DNA from: a virus
DNA length: 33,539 nt
IMG/VR virus record: IMGVR_UViG_3300023180_005599
Coordinates: 1-33,539 of that record
Strand: one strand, 5' to 3'
Positions 29,066-33,539 of this stretch are shown in pieces (position 1 is the stretch's first letter; each line of letters starts with the position of its first letter). The notes beneath the pieces were generated by a model. It was given only the letters and a program-made list of their open reading frames with translations. It was not told where the DNA came from and ran no database searches. The position numbers were made by a program, and so were the translations under genes.

Positions 29066-30019
29066 TTACAAAACATAATCATAGTGCTTTCGTAAATCAG
29101 TTTTATACCAACACGCAGTTCTTAATAGTTCTCTAGGTTTGTCTTTTAGTATTGTTGGTCTTCTATGAATTGTGAGAGTTTGATCCATTAAACAAATATC
29201 ACCCTGCTTCCAAAGATGCTTATATGTATATCTATCAGATTCAATCCATTCTTTATATATTTTCCAATACAGTTCTTCACTGTTTGCTTCATCTGAAAAT
29301 TTATGAACTTCATACGGAGTAAAAAAGATACCTTTTGTGCCTAGCGGATGATTTGGCACAAAATTGTGTTCTTCAATTATGCCTCTGGATTTTTTATATA
29401 ATCCTTTATGATCTTCACTGATGTTTTTGGTGTTTTTTATATCTCTTGTGTTTCTGTTTCTGCTAATGTCTTCAAAAACATTTTTTCCATATATTTCTTC
29501 AAATTTTGGTTCCCATGTTGTTTGAATTCTGCCCAATCTTCTAGTTGGGTCTAAAACTATTTTTAATTGTTCGTAGTAGTCTTTGGTTTGTTGATCCAGT
29601 GTTTGCCAATATGGAACACTGTTACAAAACCAGGTTTCAGTGTCGTAAGTGATTGTTTTAGCAAATAAGCCAACCATTTCTTCAGCATCACCAACTGGTG
29701 TAACATTTGTGTGCCAATCTAGTTCATAATCAGCAAACAGTCCTTGGTTGTTTTCATCAACTTTTTCATTAGTGACACGCCAGAACAAATCGCTGTGTTC
29801 ACTGTCCGTACACCAAATATCAGGTGACAAATGATAACCATATTCCAATGACCATTCAGCAAATTGTTCTGGCGTTGCTCCGCTGTTTTCTATAACCACA
29901 ACACCATATGTGCCAGTTTCTTTTGCTGTGTTTACTGGATCAATTTGATCAATTGAAGTATCTTTGTATTTGACACCAAGTATTTGATTATGATCATTTG
30001 TTATAAATTGTCTATTCAT
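29066..30019 (-). CDS. TauD/gamma-butyrobetaine-hydroxylase-like oxygenase with Asn in the Fe triad
   Basis: This protein has 317 residues. YELDWHTNVTP (His103, Asn105) occupies the place of the TauD W-H-T-D motif; GDICLMDQTLTIHRRPTI (His285) and LLRTACWY (Arg300) complete the C-terminal part. As in the 25874-26686 protein, the metal-binding acid is Asn. A central, poorly conserved, charged insert (about 150-230) makes it longer. It is driven by a sigma70 promoter with an AAAGG Shine-Dalgarno. Substrate unknown. Confidence 0.82.
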   Translation of the reverse strand: MNRQFITNDHNQILGVKYKDTSIDQIDPVNTAKETGTYGVVVIENSGATPEQFAEWSLEYGYHLSPDIWCTDSEHSDLFWRVTNEKVDENNQGLFADYELDWHTNVTPVGDAEEMVGLFAKTITYDTETWFCNSVPYWQTLDQQTKDYYEQLKIVLDPTRRLGRIQTTWEPKFEEIYGKNVFEDISRNRNTRDIKNTKNISEDHKGLYKKSRGIIEEHNFVPNHPLGTKGIFFTPYEVHKFSDEANSEELYWKIYKEWIESDRYTYKHLWKQGDICLMDQTLTIHRRPTILKDKPRELLRTACWYKTDLRKHYDYVL

Positions 30020-30040
30020 TTTTTGCCTTTATTATTATAA

Positions 30041-30070
30041 ATTGTACAGTCAAACAACTGTTTTAGTCAA
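30041..30070 (-). promoter_or_regulatory. sigma70-type promoter
   Basis: The -35 TTGACT (30065-30070), 18-nt spacer and -10 TACAAT (30041-30046) give a leader of about 15 nt with AAAGG before ATG 30019. A direct repeat of TTGACT lies inside the spacer. Confidence 0.6.
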
Positions 30071-30071
30071 G

Positions 30072-30665
30072 TTAAAATTTGTGTGTCTTTTCACCAGGTT
30101 TGCCCCACCATGGCACATACCCGTCCCAATGATCTCTAAAAGGATCTGTTGGATGATCATTATAAACTGCTAGTGCTAACCTATAATCAGTTAATGTTTC
30201 GCCATCGTGATATCTTCTATGGCCGCATTTTAAAGCAAACACTTCCCCGGGCTTGTAGACGTAACTGCCTAGAGCCTGATCCGGAAATTTAAAATCATAT
30301 GTTGTGATTTTAAACTCGCCTTCAAGTACCACCATAAAAGTAGTACCTCTGCCTTCGCCATCGCTGTGTTTGTTTAATCTGCCACCTTCTGGTGATTCCC
30401 AAACATATGTGTTCCAGTCTTGGTCGTTGCCATAATCATTGTTGCCCATGGGTCTAACGGGACATATCTTTTCTAATCGCTGTTTTAAAACAGGATGGCA
30501 TTCAGTTCCCCACCAATAGGCATAATCGTGTTCACCCGATGTGATTCTGTTGCCCGGTGATGCCTTCATAACAGTCTTGGCCCATTGTTTGAGTAGATCT
30601 ATATCACACTCTAGTGGAAAGCTCACATACCAATCTTGTTCACTTATTATTTTATGCTTGGACAT
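30072..30665 (-). CDS. 2OG oxygenase/cupin-like protein
   Basis: This protein has 197 residues. RLNKHSDGEGRGTTFMVVLE contains H-x-D (His100, Asp102), followed by YKPGEVFALKCGHRRYHDG with candidate His149 or His153 and Arg162 (TDYRLALAVY). The double-stranded beta-helix order fits the 2OG superfamily, AspH/PHD2-like, but the distal His is ambiguous. The N-terminus is Trp-rich (YAYWWGTE). Overlaps the upstream oxygenase gene by 14 nt. Confidence 0.7.
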   Translation of the reverse strand: MSKHKIISEQDWYVSFPLECDIDLLKQWAKTVMKASPGNRITSGEHDYAYWWGTECHPVLKQRLEKICPVRPMGNNDYGNDQDWNTYVWESPEGGRLNKHSDGEGRGTTFMVVLEGEFKITTYDFKFPDQALGSYVYKPGEVFALKCGHRRYHDGETLTDYRLALAVYNDHPTDPFRDHWDGYVPWWGKPGEKTHKF

Positions 30666-31269
30666 ACTTTTGTTCTCTAGTACTGCTTAGTGTTTTTTCT
30701 ACATGATCTTTAAAAGAATCAAACGTAAAAGTACCTGGAATATCAATCCATCTAGTACACCATGCATTTCTTGGTGCTTCTGTGATGTGTACTCGGTGTA
30801 GTATATTAGTGTTTAACAGAACCGGACGATCTACAACAACTGTTTTTACTTCTTCCAAATTGGCATTGTTGTTTTTTGGTACCATAAAATGACTCTTGTT
30901 GTGTCTATATTCTAAATCGTTGATAACTGTTTTATACACTGTAATTTTAGCACATCCTGTGATAGGAAGCAACAAATTAAAGAACAATGGTTTATCTAAA
31001 TCTATATGAGCAGGAATATGATAAGGCACTCTGGCTTCTGGACTGTAATTAAATCCAGTTGCTAATGGACATATGTCTGGATGTACTTTTTTGTGTTCTT
31101 GCAATATTGGTTGCATTATACCTTCGTATTTGGGATGACTTTTGATAAGCCAACTGCTAATATCACATTCAACAAAAGTGCTAAATCTGGTTTTTTTTAA
31201 ATCTTCATAGATTGACTGATACATTTCTACATCATAATCTACATCAACGTATTCTATTGTTCCTGTCAT
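30652..31269 (-). CDS. 2OG oxygenase-like protein
   Basis: This protein has 205 residues. Candidate ligands are His88 and Asp90 (HIPAHIDLDKP), His158 or His161 (NILHRVHITEAP) and Arg167 or Arg173. The strand FFNLLLPITGCAKITVY is typical of the superfamily. The gene is the first of a two-gene oxygenase unit behind a late promoter with a GAGG Shine-Dalgarno. No substrate can be inferred. Confidence 0.7.
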   Translation of the reverse strand: MTGTIEYVDVDYDVEMYQSIYEDLKKTRFSTFVECDISSWLIKSHPKYEGIMQPILQEHKKVHPDICPLATGFNYSPEARVPYHIPAHIDLDKPLFFNLLLPITGCAKITVYKTVINDLEYRHNKSHFMVPKNNNANLEEVKTVVVDRPVLLNTNILHRVHITEAPRNAWCTRWIDIPGTFTFDSFKDHVEKTLSSTREQKYVQA

Positions 31270-31294
31270 GGTTACTGTTCCTCTATTTTTTTTA

Positions 31295-31954
31295 TTACAA
31301 GTATTTATCGTTTATGTATTTGGCTTGCCAATCACACCCATCTTGACCAAAGTGCAATCCAGAATCCTTAATGTATTTGTAATACTGTTCATCGCCAAGT
31401 ATTCGATGAATTGAAGGTATATCTGTTTTATACTGTTCTAGACCATGATGCCAGAATATCAAATTGGCTTTTGAATGTATTTTACTGATGATACTTTGAT
31501 ATTCTAGCTCTAGTATTTCTAACGGCATATATTTGAAATATTTGTGAGCAAAATCAATTTCATCAGGTGTTTTGGCTTTGAATATATAACTCTTTTTTTC
31601 TGGATCCGCTATTGCTGAAGCATTGGTAGAAAATATATATGGATCAAGATCATCAAACTGCAAAAGATTACTATCGAATTTGATCAAATGTTTTTCAAAA
31701 TCAAATTGATCTGGCCAAAAACACAGTCTACTAGATCCTGTGATTTGAAATACAGTGTAATCAAAATCTTGTGCAAACTGTTCAAACAAATAAGCACTGA
31801 ACTGTAGATTGGTTCCTGAATGTGAAAAGTTTGTGACGGATATATCCGGTCTTAGTCTAGCCAGAGACCTAACCCAATTGGGTTGACTTTGATTGACGTC
31901 TTGATGTTGACTGGTGCCATAACTCCAACTACAGCCAAATACTGCCAGTTTCAT
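31295..31954 (-). CDS. SGNH-hydrolase-like protein
   Basis: This protein has 219 residues. LAVFGCSWSYGTSQ at the N-terminus is block I (G-x-S), FSHSGTNLQFSAYLF is the block II/III-like part (G-x-N), and DSGLHFGQDGCDWQAKYI near the end resembles block V, though the catalytic Asp-x-x-His spacing is not exact. It is shorter than, and only distantly like, the other SGNH-like protein (20704-21561). It directly follows the small membrane protein gene. It may act on surface glycans, or be non-catalytic. Confidence 0.72.
   Translation of the reverse strand: MKLAVFGCSWSYGTSQHQDVNQSQPNWVRSLARLRPDISVTNFSHSGTNLQFSAYLFEQFAQDFDYTVFQITGSSRLCFWPDQFDFEKHLIKFDSNLLQFDDLDPYIFSTNASAIADPEKKSYIFKAKTPDEIDFAHKYFKYMPLEILELEYQSIISKIHSKANLIFWHHGLEQYKTDIPSIHRILGDEQYYKYIKDSGLHFGQDGCDWQAKYINDKYL
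31302..31309 (-). promoter_or_regulatory. late promoter GATAAATA with SD-containing leader
   Basis: The octamer lies inside the last codons of the SGNH-like gene; predicted start near 31296, 27-nt leader with AGAGGAAC before ATG 31269. Confidence 0.6.
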
Positions 31955-32248
31955 TTATTTGCTTTTGGCTCTTGTGCCTGTGTACAAACCAAACCAGGCC
32001 GCACCTGCACCTACCACAATTGACACAAGACCTGACTGTTCCATTGAGGGTGATGGTAAAGCCATGTACCAGATCACCACTTTGTACAGTAGGTAAATGT
32101 AAGTTGTGATAAACACTCTGGGAAAAATTCTCCAGGCATCAACTGCTCTGGCCAAATGAATCAACCATTGAAAAGGATTCTTTGATGAATCTGTTGTTGT
32201 GGTATCAACTTCTAGTTCTAGTTCTATTTTTTTCTTTATGTCTGCCAT
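31955..32248 (-). CDS. small membrane protein, possible holin
   Basis: This protein has 97 residues. After a charged N-terminus (KKKIELELEVD) come helices at about 45-62 (VFITTYIYLLYKVVIWYM) and 73-90 (GLVSIVVGAGAAWFGLYTG) and a short basic tail. This pattern resembles small conserved proteins next to tail genes in T4-like marine phages that have been called holin-like; I cannot confirm the activity. AAGGA lies before ATG 32248, just after the tail-fibre stop. Confidence 0.7.
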   Translation of the reverse strand: MADIKKKIELELEVDTTTTDSSKNPFQWLIHLARAVDAWRIFPRVFITTYIYLLYKVVIWYMALPSPSMEQSGLVSIVVGAGAAWFGLYTGTRAKSK

Positions 32249-32257
32249 TTTTTATCC

Positions 32258-33539
32258 TTATAAATCAGCTATCCTTGTCTTAAAGTCTGCAAAATCAGTA
32301 CTTGCTGACACTACTGCTTTTAATTCTGTTAAACTTATATATGAATCTATAATACCAAAATCTTTTACCAGTCCCACAAATGTGTCGCCAGATGCAATAG
32401 ATCCTAGATCTGGACCTAGGCCTAAATGATCAGTTGTTGCACCTGTAATCAAACCTAGATCAGTTGGAAATCCTATATTACCGCTGAGATAACTTGTTAG
32501 ATCACTTGTCAACGCAACTGTGCCTGTTGAGTCTGGTAATGTGATTGTTCTGTCTGCTGTGGGATCTGTGACTGTTAGAGTGGTTTCAAACCCATCATCT
32601 GTGGCACCTTCAAACACAAATGCGTTTTGTACGTTAATTTCTGTTGAATTAACAGTTGTGGTTGTACCATTAACTGTCAAATTACCTGTGACTGTTACAT
32701 TACCTGAGAACGCACCATCACCAGTGACATCTAGTTCCACTGAAGGTGATGTGTTATTTCCAATACCAACTTTACCAGTGTTGTCAATGTACAGTCTAGC
32801 ACTTGTATTGGTAGAATTGTAAACAGTGAAACTGCCATTGGCTCCACCTACTCGCACATAACCATCTGAGTTACCTAAGTGTATCTGTCCTGATCCAGAA
32901 TTATTGCCTCTGATAAATGATGCCACATCTGCTGATGTTCCTTCTACACTTAATTTAGTTGATGGTGCAGTTGTTCCAATACCTACTCGATTGTTTGTTG
33001 AATCAACATAAAGAGTATTGGTGTCAACTGTTAAACCTCCTGTAATTGTTACATTTTGAGATGAATCAATTGTCATGGCAGTCGTAGCACTATTAGTTCT
33101 AAAGTACATAGACCCACCTAATCCACTACCATCTGTGTCTATAAAAAGATGTTGACCGTTTAGTCCTCCAGTTGCGATATTGGCATAATTGAGTGTGCCA
33201 ATATTGTCTGTAATTCTTATGCCACCATTTGAATCTTCAATATGTAATGTTGTTGCTAGTGAACTTGATCTTCCAATACCAACTTTATTATTTGTTGCAT
33301 CAACATACAGTGTATTGGTGTCAACTGTTAAATCACCAGAGAATGTACCACTACCTGTAATATTGATGTTACCTGTGCCTGTTATATTGTTTGAATTTAA
33401 ATCTAAGTTTCCACCTAATTGGGGTGTGGTATCTTCGACAACGTTTTCAATATACGAACCTAAGTCGGAAATATCTGCTTCAACAATGGTAATCGTATTG
33501 TTCGCAGTATCAATTGTTTTATTCGTTAAAGTTTCTGTA
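32258..33539 (-). CDS. tail-fibre or tail-associated structural protein, N-terminus cut by window edge
   Basis: The frame stays open from the right edge to a stop at 32258 (427 residues visible). It contains fibre repeats: NTLYVD(A/S)TNN(K/R)VGIG twice and RLYIDNTGKVGIGNN once, with beta-strand modules (SGDLTVD, NVTVTGNLTVNGTTTTVN), the TETLTNKTID and TPQLGGNLDLNSN motifs common in marine-phage fibres, and DPTADRTITLPDSTGTVALTS. The C-terminal 80 residues (GLITGATTDHLGLGPD...) are unlike the rest and could be a trimer tip; no S74 peptidase domain is visible. It likely contributes to host recognition. Confidence 0.88.
   Translation of the reverse strand, partial: TETLTNKTIDTANNTITIVEADISDLGSYIENVVEDTTPQLGGNLDLNSNNITGTGNINITGSGTFSGDLTVDTNTLYVDATNNKVGIGRSSSLATTLHIEDSNGGIRITDNIGTLNYANIATGGLNGQHLFIDTDGSGLGGSMYFRTNSATTAMTIDSSQNVTITGGLTVDTNTLYVDSTNNRVGIGTTAPSTKLSVEGTSADVASFIRGNNSGSGQIHLGNSDGYVRVGGANGSFTVYNSTNTSARLYIDNTGKVGIGNNTSPSVELDVTGDGAFSGNVTVTGNLTVNGTTTTVNSTEINVQNAFVFEGATDDGFETTLTVTDPTADRTITLPDSTGTVALTSDLTSYLSGNIGFPTDLGLITGATTDHLGLGPDLGSIASGDTFVGLVKDFGIIDSYISLTELKAVVSASTDFADFKTRIADL
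32991..33333 (-). repeat. two near-identical 40-nt segments in the tail-fibre gene
   Basis: Copy A (32991-33034) and copy B (33291-33333) differ at few positions and encode the same VDTNTLYVD-x-TNN-x-VGIG unit, about 100 codons apart in phase. Such repeats allow recombination that swaps the module between them. Confidence 0.75.

Noticed and set aside
20704-31954. Accessory enzymes as a DNA-base hypermodification cluster
   Set aside because: No TET/JBP-like oxygenase, base kinase, pyrophosphorylase-like transferase or hydroxymethylase is visible; kept only as a test in a finding.
32991-33333. Spaced repeats considered as a CRISPR or att site
   Set aside because: There are only two copies, in frame, encoding the same fibre motif; no leader, cas gene or integrase.
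1-33539. Window as bacterial chromosome or integrated prophage
   Set aside because: No housekeeping operon, integrase or attachment site; late promoters, tail fibre and head-type genes run throughout.

Overview
The window looks like part of the genome of an AT-rich marine T4-like myophage, probably of the pelagiphage kind that infects SAR11-type Alphaproteobacteria. The host assignment is an inference from base composition and gene content. Evidence for a phage: a tail-fibre gene with VGIG repeats runs off the right edge; many genes start right after T4-type late promoters (TATAAATA and one- or two-base variants); several small basic proteins carry an N-terminal [LIV]-x-E peptide like the T4 capsid-targeting sequence; a DexA-type exonuclease and a UV-damage endonuclease are present; and genes are packed on one strand with 4-30 nt overlaps. 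All genes but one (20704-21561) lie on the minus strand, so transcription runs from high to low coordinates.

Layout in transcription order. (a) 33539-31955: tail fibre (partial) and a small two-helix membrane protein, possibly a holin. (b) 31954-21536: an accessory block with an SGNH-like protein, seven 2-oxoglutarate/Fe(II)-oxygenase-like proteins of at least three subfamilies, two tandem fatty-acid desaturases, a SAM methyltransferase, an FMN-reductase-like flavoprotein, a GNAT-like protein and a short PLP-aminotransferase-like protein. (c) 21561-17054: a plus-strand SGNH-like gene, DexA-like exonuclease, UvdE-like endonuclease, and a nucleotidyltransferase/HAD-phosphatase fusion. (d) 17009-14534: two tandem radical SAM proteins. 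(e) 14525-8055: probable internal-head proteins, many with the capsid-targeting-like N-terminus, plus a cupin, a 788-residue protein with a ParB-like end, an Fe/Mn superoxide dismutase with an N-terminal extension, and a His-rich protein. (f) 8016-6184: tRNA-Thr, tRNA-Asn, a 2Fe-2S ferredoxin, a sulfotransferase-like protein, a DUF2061-like membrane protein, tRNA-Ala and a small lipoprotein. (g) 6104-1: CsgF, CsgG, a curlin-repeat protein, a FecR-domain protein, a second curlin-repeat protein with an extra N-terminal domain, a three-helix membrane protein and a CHASE2-domain protein cut by the left edge.

Two things stand out. First, block (g) has outer-membrane channel, channel accessory protein, two candidate amyloid subunits and two signalling-type envelope proteins in one phage locus, a curli-like secretion system rather than an isolated csgG. 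Second, promoters are placed so that predicted transcription starts fall on the A of the start codon: six genes have an 8-base late-promoter motif exactly 5 nt before ATG, and three genes have a sigma70 promoter whose -10 hexamer is exactly 6 nt before ATG (a fourth is 5 nt before). This predicts systematic use of leaderless mRNAs by both promoter classes.

Working together (inference): ferredoxin could feed electrons to the desaturases and radical SAM enzymes; the oxygenase/methyltransferase/aminotransferase run looks like a small-molecule or peptide modification pathway; the internal-head set, including the dismutase, may be packaged and delivered at infection. No CRISPR array, insertion sequence or integrase was seen. 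No gap above 300 bases lacks a gene; the largest intergenic spans (7819-8054 with two tRNAs, 28961-29065, 6105-6183) are described in the features.
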